A stretch of DNA of 30,152 nt from Candidatus Omnitrophota bacterium (GTDB taxonomy: Bacteria > Omnitrophota > Gorgyraeia > Tantalellales > Tantalellaceae): the NCBI GenBank assembly GCA_013204685.1, contig JABMSC010000132.1, positions 1-30,152 on the forward strand. Direction: 5' to 3'. Below, piece after piece: positions 1 to 8,216 of this stretch; the first letter of the stretch is position 1; each line of letters starts with the position of its first letter. The notes below the pieces were generated by a model, which saw only the letters and a program-made list of their open reading frames with translations, did no database searches and was not told the DNA's origin. The translations under genes and the position numbers were made by a program.

Positions 1-1
1 A

Positions 2-415
2 TTTAACTCAAACATTGTATTTGTGGGTGGAGACGAGACATCCGAATACACTAAAAAGGCAGTCTCTAGCATGAAATATAACGCAGTTGACCTGACTGGA
101 ATGCTTCTTATCGGTGAACTGGCGGAGTTTCTTTCAAGGTGCAAAATATTTATATCGAACGATTCGGGTCCGGTGCACGTATCCGTAGCGGTTGGTACGC
201 CTGTTGTTGCTGTTTTCGGACGACGTGATGCAGGACTTTCTCCCGTAAGGTGGGGCCCCCTGGGTGCAATTGATGTATTTATACACAAGCCGCCGGCTTG
301 CGACCCATGCCTTGCTCATAATTGTGATAAAGATTTTGCATGTCTTAAAAGGGTTACGGTAGATGGTGTTGTTGAGGCCGCCAGCAAGATCCTTGAGGGC
401 TCCTGGATCCTTTGA
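2..415 (+). CDS. ADP-heptose:LPS heptosyltransferase-like (GT9), 3' part
   Basis: The frame is open to the left edge, so only the last 137 residues are present. They match the C-terminal nucleotide-sugar-binding half of glycosyltransferase family 9 (WaaF/WaaC/WaaQ type), which adds heptose from ADP-heptose to the LPS inner core at the cytoplasmic face of the inner membrane. Visible signatures are FVGGDE near the start of the fragment, the family motif NDSGPVHVSVAVGTPVVAVFG-like stretch (NDSGP then GTPVVAVFG), and a cysteine cluster CDPC...C...CL before a final helix starting VDGV. The context agrees: heptose kinase and Kdo genes follow. Which heptose it adds (I, II or another) cannot be told from this fragment. 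The stop is followed by 184 bp before thioredoxin, so it probably ends an upstream operon, though I see no convincing hairpin-plus-T terminator. Confidence 0.85.
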   Translation, partial: FNSNIVFVGGDETSEYTKKAVSSMKYNAVDLTGMLLIGELAEFLSRCKIFISNDSGPVHVSVAVGTPVVAVFGRRDAGLSPVRWGPLGAIDVFIHKPPACDPCLAHNCDKDFACLKRVTVDGVVEAASKILEGSWIL

Positions 416-468
416 TTTGCCTTTCTTTTCACATGTAAACTTTAAAAAAGCAAGAACTTCTATTATAC

Positions 469-497
469 TTGCCCCATTCTCCCAAAGGTATTATAAT
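469..497 (+). promoter_or_regulatory. Sigma70-type promoter of the trx-Kdo-que-lpt operon
   Basis: TTGCCC at 469-474 and a perfect TATAAT at 492-497 are separated by 17 bp, in the gap between the GT9 gene and thioredoxin. Transcription would start near 504 and give a leader of about 95 nt. That leader carries an AT-rich inverted repeat, CTTAATTA (548-555) and TAATTAAG (571-578), just before the ribosome binding site. No other promoter of this quality is seen before 10140, so it could drive thirteen genes. Confidence 0.6.
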
Positions 498-599
498 ATT
501 AAATTCAAGATCACGGTTTTCTGCCTTATTTAGGACCAAAAATACGACTTAATTATATCTCCTTAATTATTAATTAAGTATCAATAGAAGGAGTAACAT

Positions 600-929
600 A
601 TGGAAAACAGCTATGAAGTTGCAGTGAACGATGCGAATTTTCAAAAGGAAGTACTGGAATCAGATGTTCCGGTATTAGTTGATTTCTGGGCGGAGTGGTG
701 CGGACCATGTCGTATGATAGCTCCCGTAATAGGAGAGATAGCAGGAGAATATAATGGCAAGGTTAAGGTGTGTAAGATGAATGTTGAAGAAGGACAGCAG
801 ATAGCGTCCAATTACGGCATAATGAATATTCCTACTTTGATACTCTTTAAGAACGGCGAAGTAGTTGACAAAATTGTCGGGATTATTCCGAAAAATGATA
901 TTGCTGCAAAGATAGATGCGCAGTTATAG
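600..929 (+). CDS. trxA: Thioredoxin
   Basis: A cytosolic thiol-disulfide oxidoreductase of 109 residues, the usual thioredoxin length. The active site WCGPC lies at residues 33-37 (Cys34, Cys37) within the DFWAEWCGPCRM context, and the cis-proline loop IMNIPTLILF is present. It reduces protein disulfides at the expense of thioredoxin reductase, which is not in the window. The start is ATG at 600 with GGAG nine bases upstream. It is the first gene behind the promoter at 469-497 and lies 21 bp before the heptose kinase gene, so it is probably co-transcribed with the LPS genes. A possible client inside this window is the thioredoxin-type arsenate reductase at 26645. Confidence 0.95.
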   Translation: MENSYEVAVNDANFQKEVLESDVPVLVDFWAEWCGPCRMIAPVIGEIAGEYNGKVKVCKMNVEEGQQIASNYGIMNIPTLILFKNGEVVDKIVGIIPKNDIAAKIDAQL

Positions 930-950
930 AAGTTAAGGAGGCTAGGGCCA

Positions 951-1955
951 GTGAAAAAATATAAATATTCAACTCTGTCGGGAATAGTGAAAAGTTTTCA
1001 CAAGAAAAAGGTGATGGTAATAGGGGACCTGTTGCTTGACCAGTTTATATGGGGCGATGTCTCCCGGATTTCACCGGAAGCTCCGGTTCCTGTCGTTTGG
1101 GTGCAGAACGAGGAATTCATGCCGGGCGGTGCATGCAACGTCGCAAGTAACCTCGCGCAATTGGGGGCTGAGGTCACTCTTGTCGGTGGTGTCGGTAAAG
1201 ACGAAAAAGCAGATATCCTCCGGGAGCAGCTTGGAAAAAGAAATATATGCGCCGATGGCGTCATTACGGACGATAGTAGACCCACAATACTAAAAACGCG
1301 AGTCATTGCTCATAACCAGCAGGTGGTGCGCATTGACAGGGAAGACCTTGATAGCGTTTCAGGAAAATATCTGTCCAAAGTCGGAAGATACATCGGGAAA
1401 AATATCAAGGATGTGGATGGCGTGATAATAGAGGATTACGGAAAAGGGTTTATTACTCCTAAGCTTCTGGAGATGGTCGTCCCTCTTGCGAAAAAACACG
1501 GAAAAATCGTAGCCGTAGATCCAAAAGAAGATCACTTTTCTTATTACAAAGGCGTGAATGTCATCACTCCAAATCATCAGGAAGCTGCCGGGGCTGTCGG
1601 ATTTAAGATCGAAAATGATCAGGATCTTAAAAAGGCAGGAGAAATGCTTTTAAGAAAAAACAGGCTTGATGTTGCTCTGGTAACGCTTGGCGAAAGAGGC
1701 ATGATGGTTTTCGAGAAGGGTAAAAAACCTCGAAGAATAGAGACCCTGGCTCAGGAAGTTTATGATGTCTCCGGAGCAGGCGATACCGTAATTGCAGTAT
1801 ACACGCTGTCTATTATAAGCGGCGGATCTCCTATAATTGCCGCGCATATTGCTAATTGTGCCGCTGGTATTGTTGTGGGCAAAGTTGGTGTAGCGGTTGT
1901 TGAGGAAAAAGAATTGCTGGAAAGATTGAAACGGGAAACCGGGAGGAAGGCATAA
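951..1955 (+). CDS. rfaE1: D-glycero-beta-D-manno-heptose-7-phosphate kinase (PfkB family)
   Basis: A 334-residue PfkB/ribokinase-fold kinase corresponding to the kinase half of HldE/RfaE. It phosphorylates D-glycero-D-manno-heptose 7-phosphate at C1 on the way to ADP-heptose for the LPS core. Seen: the N-terminal GDLLLDQFIWG and PGGACNVASNLAQLGAEV motifs that shape the sugar site, the central VDPK and TPNHQEA motifs, and the C-terminal anion-hole and catalytic motif DVSGAGDT (about residues 273-280). The nucleotidyltransferase domain present in E. coli HldE is absent, so that activity should come from a separate rfaE2 gene elsewhere. The start is GTG at 951 with a strong AAGGAGG at 935-941. 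The stop overlaps the kdsB start by one base (TAATG). Confidence 0.9.
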   Translation: MKKYKYSTLSGIVKSFHKKKVMVIGDLLLDQFIWGDVSRISPEAPVPVVWVQNEEFMPGGACNVASNLAQLGAEVTLVGGVGKDEKADILREQLGKRNICADGVITDDSRPTILKTRVIAHNQQVVRIDREDLDSVSGKYLSKVGRYIGKNIKDVDGVIIEDYGKGFITPKLLEMVVPLAKKHGKIVAVDPKEDHFSYYKGVNVITPNHQEAAGAVGFKIENDQDLKKAGEMLLRKNRLDVALVTLGERGMMVFEKGKKPRRIETLAQEVYDVSGAGDTVIAVYTLSIISGGSPIIAAHIANCAAGIVVGKVGVAVVEEKELLERLKRETGRKA

Positions 1956-2734
1956 TGAAGATCGTAGCAGTTATTCCTGCAAGATGGCAGTCAACGAGGC
2001 TTAAAGGAAAAGTTCTTGCCGACATAAACGGTAAGCCCATGATACAGCATGTCTGGGAAAGGGTAAAACGCGCGCATGAGGTTGACGAAGTGATAATAGC
2101 CGTTGATAAAGAAAGGGTATTACGGGTAGCCGAATCTTTCGGCGCGAAAGCAATATTTACGTCTCCCGAGCAGCCCTCAGGAACCGACAGACTCGCGGAG
2201 ATAGCGAACGCCGTTGACGCTGATGTATATATAAACATACAGGCGGATGAGCCGCTTGTCCATCCCATGATGGTGGATGAACTTGCGCAGGTGTTCGAAT
2301 ATGAACGCAATGTTCAGATGGCGACGCTTATCAAACGTATTCACGATAAGGAAGAAATTGCCGACCCTGGTGTCGTAAAAGTGGTTGTTGACCGTAAGGG
2401 GTTTGCGCTGTACTTTTCGAGAAGTCCTATCCCCTATATTTGTGAAAGAGCAGAAGAAGAGTTTGCCGATGATCCGGATTCGCGTGACATAAGCGGAAAA
2501 TACTTTAAACACGTTGGACTTTATGCGTATACCAAGGAGTTCCTTTTTACTTATAAAAATCTTCCAAAATCCACACTGGAGTCTGAGGAAAAACTTGAAC
2601 AGCTCAGAGTCCTGGAACATGGTTATAAGATAAGGACCGTAGAAACCAGGTATGACACCATAGGGGTCGATACGGAAGAAGACCTGGAAAAGGTGAGGGG
2701 GCTTCTTGCCGGTGAAAAGAGCGAAATAAGCTAA
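1955..2734 (+). CDS. kdsB: 3-deoxy-manno-octulosonate cytidylyltransferase (CMP-Kdo synthetase)
   Basis: 259 residues, typical for KdsB. The enzyme activates Kdo with CTP to CMP-Kdo, the donor used by the Kdo transferase on lipid A. Seen: an N-terminal nucleotide-binding motif IPARWQSTRLKGKVL (usually PARxxSTRLPGKPL), GTDRLAEIA, the metal/substrate motif NIQADEPLV, YFSRSPIPY, and the C-terminal VDTEEDLEKVR. The start codon overlaps the previous stop, which implies translational coupling to the heptose kinase. It is followed after 14 bp by kdsA. The order kdsB-kdsA-kdsD-kdsC collects the whole Kdo pathway from arabinose 5-phosphate formation to CMP-Kdo. Confidence 0.95.
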   Translation: MKIVAVIPARWQSTRLKGKVLADINGKPMIQHVWERVKRAHEVDEVIIAVDKERVLRVAESFGAKAIFTSPEQPSGTDRLAEIANAVDADVYINIQADEPLVHPMMVDELAQVFEYERNVQMATLIKRIHDKEEIADPGVVKVVVDRKGFALYFSRSPIPYICERAEEEFADDPDSRDISGKYFKHVGLYAYTKEFLFTYKNLPKSTLESEEKLEQLRVLEHGYKIRTVETRYDTIGVDTEEDLEKVRGLLAGEKSEIS

Positions 2735-2748
2735 AATAAGGATATATT

Positions 2749-3570
2749 ATGAACATGAAAACAGTTAAAGTTGGAAATATCCCGGTTGGCAAAGGGAATC
2801 CTCTTGTTCTTATAGCGGGCCCCTGCGTGATCGAGTCGGCGGAAAGTGCAATGGATCATGCCAAAAGAATTAAAGAAGTTGCTGAAAAAGCGGGCATTCC
2901 GTTCATTTTTAAATCGAGTTATGATAAAGCAAACAGAAGCTCGGTGAGTTCATTCAGAGGACCCGGAGTCAAAGAGGGGCTTAAAATATTGAAAAGCATA
3001 CGCGAGGAGCTCGGAGTTCCTGTTTTAAGTGACGTACACTCGACAGATGAAGCCCGATCCGCTGCAAAAGTGCTGGATGTTTTGCAGATACCGGCATTTT
3101 TATGCCGCCAGACGGATCTATTAATTGCAGCTGCCGAAACCGGCAAACCCGTCAACGTTAAAAAAGGACAGTTTATGTCTCCACGCGAGATGACCAATGT
3201 TATGGGAAAAATAGAATCTACCGGGAACAGCAATATCCTGCTTACAGAAAGAGGCACGTCATTTGGATACAATACACTGGTTAACGATTTTCGCGGGGTT
3301 GTGCAAATGAGTGAAGCGGGATACCCGATCGTGTATGACGCGACCCACTCTGTTCAGATGCCGGGCGGCAAAGGTACCTCAAGCGGCGGAGAATCAGAGT
3401 ATATCCTTCCTCTTTCGAAAGCTGCAGTGGCTGTAGGGTGTGACGCACTCTTTGTTGAGGTTCATGAAGATCCGCAAAAAGCCATGAGTGACGGCCCCAA
3501 TATGCTGAAACTTATGGACCTTGGAAGTTATCTGGAAGAGATCAGAAAAATAGAAAAGGCGGTAAGATAA
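2749..3570 (+). CDS. kdsA: 3-deoxy-8-phosphooctulonate synthase (Kdo8P synthase)
   Basis: A TIM-barrel aldolase of 273 residues that condenses phosphoenolpyruvate with D-arabinose 5-phosphate to Kdo 8-phosphate. Diagnostic motifs are IAGPCVIES near residue 22, FKSSYDKANRSS (PEP and A5P binding), FRGPG, SDVHS, the lysine-containing NVKKGQF, and YDATHSVQ near residue 195. The Cys in IAGPC is common to both metal-dependent and metal-independent types, so I do not assign the metal class. The start at 2749 (ATGAACATG) follows AAGG at about 2738; the second ATG at 2755 is an alternative. Only one base separates its stop from kdsD. Confidence 0.95.
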   Translation: MNMKTVKVGNIPVGKGNPLVLIAGPCVIESAESAMDHAKRIKEVAEKAGIPFIFKSSYDKANRSSVSSFRGPGVKEGLKILKSIREELGVPVLSDVHSTDEARSAAKVLDVLQIPAFLCRQTDLLIAAAETGKPVNVKKGQFMSPREMTNVMGKIESTGNSNILLTERGTSFGYNTLVNDFRGVVQMSEAGYPIVYDATHSVQMPGGKGTSSGGESEYILPLSKAAVAVGCDALFVEVHEDPQKAMSDGPNMLKLMDLGSYLEEIRKIEKAVR

Positions 3571-3571
3571 T

Positions 3572-4531
3572 ATGAGTATGGAAATAGCAAAAAAAGTACT
3601 GATCAATGAAAGCAGGGCGGTAAAAAAACTTGTTGACCGAATAGACGGTAATTTTTCAAAGATCATTAATCTCCTGGCGAAAAGCAATGGCCGGATCATA
3701 ATTACCGGCATGGGGAAACCGGGATTCATTGCGCAGAAAGTTTCCGCGACAATGTCGTCTACCGGGACCCCTTCGCTTTACCTGCATCCTGCCGAGGCCC
3801 TTCATGGGGATCTGGGAAGGGTTACAAGCGAGGACGTTATAATCGCTTTTTCCAACAGCGGGGAAACGGAAGAGGTGATAAAACTTCTTCCTATCATCAA
3901 AAAGATAGGAGCCAAACTCATAGCTGTTGCCGGGAACAAAAAGTCGACTCTCGCACGGAATAGTGACTTTGTCATAGATAGCTCCGTAGACAAGGAGGCA
4001 TGTCCGATGGGGCTCGCACCTACCACTTCTACCACAGCCATGCTGGCCATAGGCGATGCCATTGCGGTAGCGCTTCTCGATAAAAAGAAATTCCGGGCGA
4101 AGGACTTCGCGTTATATCATCCCGGAGGAGCTTTAGGCAAGCGGCTTTTATTAAGAGTGGAAGATATTATGCGCACGAAAAATCAAACCCCGATCGTACG
4201 TGAGAACGCAAAGTTAAAAGAAGTTCTTCTGAAGATCACGAAGTTAAGAGCAGGAAGCGCAAGCGTTGTCGACGGCAAAGGTAAACTGGTAGGTATTTTT
4301 ACTGATGGCGATTTAAGGAGGCATTTTGAGGAAGAAAAGGACCTTCATAAATGCAAGGTGGGTGATGTGATGACAAAGTCTCCCACAACGATAACCCAGG
4401 ACCGCCTGGCAGCCGAAGCTTTTGAAATATTGAGAGACAAGAAAATAGACGAAATACCGGTAGTTGATAAAGAAGGGAAACCCGTAGGCATTCTGGATGT
4501 TCAGGATATTTTGAAGGCAGGGCTTGTTTAG
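3572..4531 (+). CDS. kdsD: Arabinose-5-phosphate isomerase (SIS domain plus two CBS domains)
   Basis: 319 residues. It interconverts ribulose 5-phosphate and arabinose 5-phosphate, supplying KdsA. The N-terminal SIS domain (about 35-170) shows TGMGKPGFIAQKVSATMSSTGTP-type binding, LHPAEALHGDLG and SNSGETEEVIKL. The conserved LAPTTSTTAMLAIGDA and YHPGGALGKRL stretch follows. Two CBS domains occupy about residues 200-319 (IMRTKNQTPIV...GIFTDGDLRR and VMTKSPTTI...GILDVQDIL), as in the full-length enzyme. The start ATG at 3572 is one base after kdsA, with AAGGCGG inside the kdsA 3' end as ribosome binding site; ATG at 3578 is an alternative. It is next to kdsC, the classic pairing. Confidence 0.94.
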   Translation: MSMEIAKKVLINESRAVKKLVDRIDGNFSKIINLLAKSNGRIIITGMGKPGFIAQKVSATMSSTGTPSLYLHPAEALHGDLGRVTSEDVIIAFSNSGETEEVIKLLPIIKKIGAKLIAVAGNKKSTLARNSDFVIDSSVDKEACPMGLAPTTSTTAMLAIGDAIAVALLDKKKFRAKDFALYHPGGALGKRLLLRVEDIMRTKNQTPIVRENAKLKEVLLKITKLRAGSASVVDGKGKLVGIFTDGDLRRHFEEEKDLHKCKVGDVMTKSPTTITQDRLAAEAFEILRDKKIDEIPVVDKEGKPVGILDVQDILKAGLV

Positions 4532-4566
4532 TTTTAGCAGGCAGCTTTATAACTGAAAAGGAAAAC

Positions 4567-5103
4567 ATGAATAATTATTCACCCGAACTTATTGAAAAGG
4601 CCAGGAAAATCAAACTTCTTCTCTTAGACGTAGACGGGGTTCTTACTGACGGAAGGCTTACGTATTCAAGTAAGGGCGCGGAGTCAAAGCATTTTGACGT
4701 TAATGATGGTTTTGGGATGTACCTCGTAAAACAGTCCGGCATTAAGTGTATAATATTGACGGCAAAAGCTTCCCGGGCGGTCGCTAAAAGGGCAAAAGAG
4801 CTTAAGCTGGACAAAGTATACCAGAATTTTCATTTTAAAATAGAAGCGCTCGAGAAAATACGGCAGGAATTCGACATGAAAGACGAAGAGATCTGCTTCA
4901 TAGGGGATGAACTGATAGATATACCGGTACTAAAAAGAGTGGGGCTTGCTATATGCCCGCCCAATGCCGTGGAAGAGGCAAAGCGGCATGCCCATTTCAT
5001 AACAGAAAGAAGCGGTGGACGCGGAGCGGTAAGGGAAGTGTGTAACTTTCTTTTGAAAACCCAGGGAAAGTGGGATGAAGTAACCAAGAGGTACTTTGAA
5101 TAG
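4567..5103 (+). CDS. kdsC: 3-deoxy-D-manno-octulosonate 8-phosphate phosphatase
   Basis: A 178-residue HAD-superfamily phosphatase of the small, cap-less KdsC type that dephosphorylates Kdo8P to Kdo. The nucleophile motif DVDGVLTDG holds Asp21 and Asp23. The motif II threonine is in ILTAKAS, the lysine region is around residues 80-100, and the motif IV aspartate is in FIGDELIDIPVL. The glycine-rich C-terminal segment ERSGGRGAVREVC is a KdsC hallmark and inserts into the neighbouring subunit in the known tetramers. ATG at 4567 follows AAAAGGAAAAC. The gene lies between kdsD and the queuosine genes. In proteobacteria the next genes would be lptC-lptA-lptB, which here come only after five inserted genes. 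Confidence 0.93.
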   Translation: MNNYSPELIEKARKIKLLLLDVDGVLTDGRLTYSSKGAESKHFDVNDGFGMYLVKQSGIKCIILTAKASRAVAKRAKELKLDKVYQNFHFKIEALEKIRQEFDMKDEEICFIGDELIDIPVLKRVGLAICPPNAVEEAKRHAHFITERSGGRGAVREVCNFLLKTQGKWDEVTKRYFE

Positions 5104-5121
5104 GGTCATACGACAGGGTTT

Positions 5122-5484
5122 ATGTACACGATCAAGGTAAGATCAAAATTCAGCAGCGCCCACAACCTCAGGGGACATAAGGGGAAGTGTGAGGCTCTGC
5201 ACGGACATAACTGGAATGTGGAGGTCGCGGTTTCATCCGCCGAAGTGGATGATATGGGTATGGTCCTTGATTTTACGGAACTGAAAAAGATCCTGAATGA
5301 GACGACCGGAGACCTCGATCATAAATATCTTAATGAGATCGAATATTTCAAAGAGGTAAATCCGACCTCTGAGAACATAGCACGTTATGTTTATGAAAAG
5401 ATCTTATTCAAAAATCCGGATCTAAAAATTTCAGAAGTAATCGTATGGGAGACGGATACATCATCGGCCAGTTATAGCGCATAG
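5122..5484 (+). CDS. queD: 6-carboxy-5,6,7,8-tetrahydropterin synthase
   Basis: 120 residues of the PTPS/QueD fold. It converts 7,8-dihydroneopterin triphosphate to 6-carboxytetrahydropterin, the second step to the queuosine precursor preQ0. Zinc ligands are His14 (FSSAH), His27 and His29 (HGHN), the catalytic cysteine is Cys23, and the end carries WETDTSSASY, matching the conserved WET(P)TSSA motif. ATG at 5122 lies 18 bp after kdsC; its ribosome binding site is weak (CAGGG). It starts a four-gene block with queC, queE and queF. The first enzyme, GTP cyclohydrolase FolE, is not in the window. Confidence 0.93.
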   Translation: MYTIKVRSKFSSAHNLRGHKGKCEALHGHNWNVEVAVSSAEVDDMGMVLDFTELKKILNETTGDLDHKYLNEIEYFKEVNPTSENIARYVYEKILFKNPDLKISEVIVWETDTSSASYSA

Positions 5485-5517
5485 AAAACTAAACACCGGG
5501 GGAATTGGGACATTATT

Positions 5518-6177
5518 GTGAAAAAGGCGATCGTACTACTATCAGGCGGAGTTGATTCAGCGGTAACACTTTATGAGGCGAAAGTTGATTACGACTGTAA
5601 GGTCCTGACATTTGATTATGGACAGAAAGCCCGGAAAGAGATAGATCACGCAAAACTCGTGGCAGAAGCGGCAGGTTGCGAATATATGGTGCTGAAAATA
5701 GATCTGCCGTGGAAGGGCAGCGCTCTTTTAGACAAAGAAAAGAAGATCCCGGAGGGAATGGAGAGTGCCGAAGGCGGGATACCGGATACATATGTACCGT
5801 CCAGAAATGTTATATTTTTAAGTTTCGGCGTTTCGTATGCTGAGGCGATCGGGGCGGAAGCAGTGTTTATAGGCGCGCATCAGATGGATTATTCGAATTA
5901 TCCGGATTGCAGGAGTGAATTTTTCGATAACTACAGAGAGACAATTCGTTACGGCACCAGAGCCGGGGTAGAGAGCCATTCAATTAAGATAGAGACCCCG
6001 GTAATAGACCGGTCTAAGAAAGAGATCGTTGAGATCGGTGATAGATCAGGTGTTCCATTTGAGTTGACATGGTCATGTTATCATGGAGATAAAAAGCCAT
6101 GCGGGAAATGCGAGTCGTGTTTATTCAGAAAACAGGCGTTTGAAGAAGCGGGGGTACCGGACCCGGGAGTGAAGTAA
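5518..6177 (+). CDS. queC: 7-cyano-7-deazaguanine (preQ0) synthase
   Basis: 219 residues of the adenine-nucleotide alpha-hydrolase fold. QueC uses ATP and ammonia to convert 7-carboxy-7-deazaguanine to preQ0. The PP-loop SGGVDS is at residues 9-14. YVPSRN and GAHQMDYSNYPDCR match the family, and the C-terminal zinc site has four cysteines in TWSC...CGKCESC. The start is GTG at 5518; ribosome binding sequence is imperfect (GGGGGA at 5498-5503, 14 bp away, or a nearer TTGGGA), so translation may depend on the upstream genes. It directly precedes queE, which makes its substrate. Confidence 0.94.
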   Translation: MKKAIVLLSGGVDSAVTLYEAKVDYDCKVLTFDYGQKARKEIDHAKLVAEAAGCEYMVLKIDLPWKGSALLDKEKKIPEGMESAEGGIPDTYVPSRNVIFLSFGVSYAEAIGAEAVFIGAHQMDYSNYPDCRSEFFDNYRETIRYGTRAGVESHSIKIETPVIDRSKKEIVEIGDRSGVPFELTWSCYHGDKKPCGKCESCLFRKQAFEEAGVPDPGVK

Positions 6178-6181
6178 CTGG

Positions 6182-6871
6182 ATGCAAGCTAAAATATCAG
6201 AAATATTTTTATCATACCAGGGAGAAGGGCCTTTTGCGGGGAGCCGGGAGCTCTTTGTCCGGTTTTACGGATGCAACTTAAGCTGCGTGTTCTGCGATAC
6301 GATGCTCGAAAGTTATAAGTCATTTTCTAAAGAGATGCTCTTGGGCAAGATACTCGATTTTGACGATGATTACAATGAACTTGTGCTTACCGGTGGAGAA
6401 CCGCTTATGCACGCGGATTTTTTGAAAGATTTTTTGCCGCTTTTTAAAAAACACCGCGGACATGAAGTTTACCTGGAGACAAACGGTACTTTAGCGGGAG
6501 AGCTTGAAAAGGTGATAGGCGATGTTGATATAATAGCGATGGATTTCAAACTTCCGTCATCAACGGAGAATAGCAGAGAAGTATGGCTCTCTCACGAAAA
6601 GTTCATAGAAGCTGCTGAAGACAAGCAGCTCATAATTAAGGTTGTTATAACAGATTCTACGACTATTGATGATATAAAAATGATGGGCAATGTACTTGCT
6701 AAATTTAATAAAGATTTTGTAGTTATCCTGCAGCCGGTAACACCAACCGGATCGCACATTAAAGAGCCGGACGGGGAGATGCTGTTATTTTTCAAGGGCT
6801 ACGTTAATAAAGAAACCGGAAAGGATGTCAGCATATTGGGACAGGTTCATAAGTGTTTGGGAATACGGTAG
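6182..6871 (+). CDS. queE: 7-carboxy-7-deazaguanine synthase (radical SAM)
   Basis: 229 residues. This radical S-adenosylmethionine enzyme contracts the pterin ring of carboxytetrahydropterin to 7-carboxy-7-deazaguanine. The N-terminal signature EIFLSYQGEGPFAGSRELF is followed by the cluster motif Cys31-x3-Cys35-x2-Cys38 (CNLSCVFC), then LTGGEPLMH for SAM binding. The CxxxCxxC spacing is the standard type, not the clustered variant seen in some QueE. ATG at 6182 is four bases after queC, with a GGGAG in the queC 3' end as likely ribosome binding site. Confidence 0.93.
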   Translation: MQAKISEIFLSYQGEGPFAGSRELFVRFYGCNLSCVFCDTMLESYKSFSKEMLLGKILDFDDDYNELVLTGGEPLMHADFLKDFLPLFKKHRGHEVYLETNGTLAGELEKVIGDVDIIAMDFKLPSSTENSREVWLSHEKFIEAAEDKQLIIKVVITDSTTIDDIKMMGNVLAKFNKDFVVILQPVTPTGSHIKEPDGEMLLFFKGYVNKETGKDVSILGQVHKCLGIR

Positions 6872-6891
6872 CGTAACAAGAGAAGGAAAAA

Positions 6892-7293
6892 GTGGAAAAA
6901 GAGAAAACATACGAAGGTTTACAGGAAAACGTCCGGGATCTAAAACTTCCCGGAATTGATGTTTGGGAGAATAAGTATCCGGATAAGGAATACACAGTTA
7001 AGTTTGATACGGCGGAATTTACCTGTATCTGTCCAAAAACGGGGCTCCCTGATTTTGGGCATATATTCATCGAATATGTTCCGGATGAGTCGTGTATTGA
7101 ATTAAAATCATTCAAGGAGTATCTGGTCTCTTACCGGAATATAGGGATTTTTCATGAGCATGTCATTAACCGCATGCTGGATGACTCAGTAAGAGCATGT
7201 ACGCCCAGGCGAATGAAAGTCAGGGGGGAGTTTAACACGCGGGGAGGGATAACGACGACGGTGGAGGCGGAGTTTAAAGCTGCTAAAATATGA
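6892..7293 (+). CDS. queF: NADPH-dependent 7-cyano-7-deazaguanine reductase (preQ0 reductase)
   Basis: 133 residues, the short unimodular YkvM-type QueF, which reduces the nitrile of preQ0 to the aminomethyl group of preQ1 for insertion into tRNA by Tgt. The catalytic cysteine is Cys47 in TCICPKTG, followed by Asp54 in GLPDFGH. The QueF motif ELKSFKEYLVSYRN starts with Glu70, and HEH follows at 88-90. Having QueF points to true queuosine-type tRNA modification, because preQ0 used for archaeosine or DNA modification would not need it. The start is GTG at 6892 with GAAGGA just upstream. The stop overlaps the next start (ATGA), so the que block is translationally coupled to the lipid A acyltransferase. 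Confidence 0.94.
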   Translation: MEKEKTYEGLQENVRDLKLPGIDVWENKYPDKEYTVKFDTAEFTCICPKTGLPDFGHIFIEYVPDESCIELKSFKEYLVSYRNIGIFHEHVINRMLDDSVRACTPRRMKVRGEFNTRGGITTTVEAEFKAAKI

Positions 7294-8201
7294 AAATAAA
7301 ATACAGACGATACTACATCTACTATACCGCAAAGTTTTTTTTATCATTGGCGAGATTCGTGCCGCGTAAGATTGCTCTTTGGGTAGCTGGTTTTGCCGGG
7401 GGAGTGGGGTTTTTGCTTGTCGGAAAATATCGCCGAATAGCGGTTGATAATCTGGATGAGGTTTTTCCGGGTAACCATGCTAAAAACACAAGGATCGCAA
7501 AAGATGTTTTCAGGAACATTGCTAAGACCGGTTTAGATTGGGTAAAACTTGTATCTATGGACAAGGAAAGTGTCAAGGGCCTTGTTACTGAAACCAGCGG
7601 GTTGGAACACTTAAAGAAAGCATCTGAAGCGGGAAAAGGCGTCATTATTCTGGCGTCACATTTCGGGAATTGGGAGCTAATAACTTTTTATATTAACCTT
7701 ATTGGATTTAAGGGTGGTATTGTAGGCCGCAGGATATATTTTTATAAGTATGATAATTTTATGAGGAAATTACGCGCCAGGTTTGGTGCCGAGGTTTTTT
7801 ACAGGGATGATTCTCCCAAGAAAATGTTCGCACTTCTAAAAAGAGGTGAAGTTTTAGGCTTAGGGGCAGATCAGGATATAGATAGTGTTGAAGGGGTGTT
7901 TGTTGATTTTTTTGGCAAGCCCGCATATACGCCTACGGGACCCGTGAAGCTTGCGATGGTAACAGGAGCAACAATACTCCCATCGTTTATGATACGCAAG
8001 CCTGACAACAGCTATAAGTTTGTAGTGGAAGAGCCTATTATTGTGACGGCATCTGAAGATAAAGAGGAAGCCGTTAAGAGATGCACTCAAACCTGGACGA
8101 ATGTTCTTGAGAAATATGTCAGGCAGCATCCCGAGCAATGGGCATGGATGCATAAAAGGTGGAAAACACAGGAAACTAAAACTGGCCAGAAGGTGCAGTA
8201 G
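7290..8201 (+). CDS. lpxL: Lipid A biosynthesis acyltransferase, LpxL/HtrB family
   Basis: 303 residues of the LpxL/LpxM lysophospholipid acyltransferase family, which adds secondary acyl chains to Kdo-lipid A at the inner membrane. The catalytic HX4E motif is HFGNWE with His124 and Glu129. The acceptor region LGADQDI, GVFVDFFGKPAYTPTGPVKLA and the C-terminal PEQWAWMHKRWK motif are all family hallmarks. A hydrophobic N-terminal region with basic residues (about 10-45) fits a membrane anchor. ATG at 7290 overlaps the queF stop by four bases. Family membership is clear. Which acyl chain or position it uses is not, so the symbol is by family. Confidence 0.88.
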   Translation: MKIKYRRYYIYYTAKFFLSLARFVPRKIALWVAGFAGGVGFLLVGKYRRIAVDNLDEVFPGNHAKNTRIAKDVFRNIAKTGLDWVKLVSMDKESVKGLVTETSGLEHLKKASEAGKGVIILASHFGNWELITFYINLIGFKGGIVGRRIYFYKYDNFMRKLRARFGAEVFYRDDSPKKMFALLKRGEVLGLGADQDIDSVEGVFVDFFGKPAYTPTGPVKLAMVTGATILPSFMIRKPDNSYKFVVEEPIIVTASEDKEEAVKRCTQTWTNVLEKYVRQHPEQWAWMHKRWKTQETKTGQKVQ

Positions 8202-8216
8202 AAGGTAGAGAAGGCA

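Noticed and set aside
5485..5517. preQ1 riboswitch controlling the que genes
   Set aside because: The gaps in the que block are too short and no C-rich aptamer with an A-rich tail is visible; the block sits in the middle of a longer operon.
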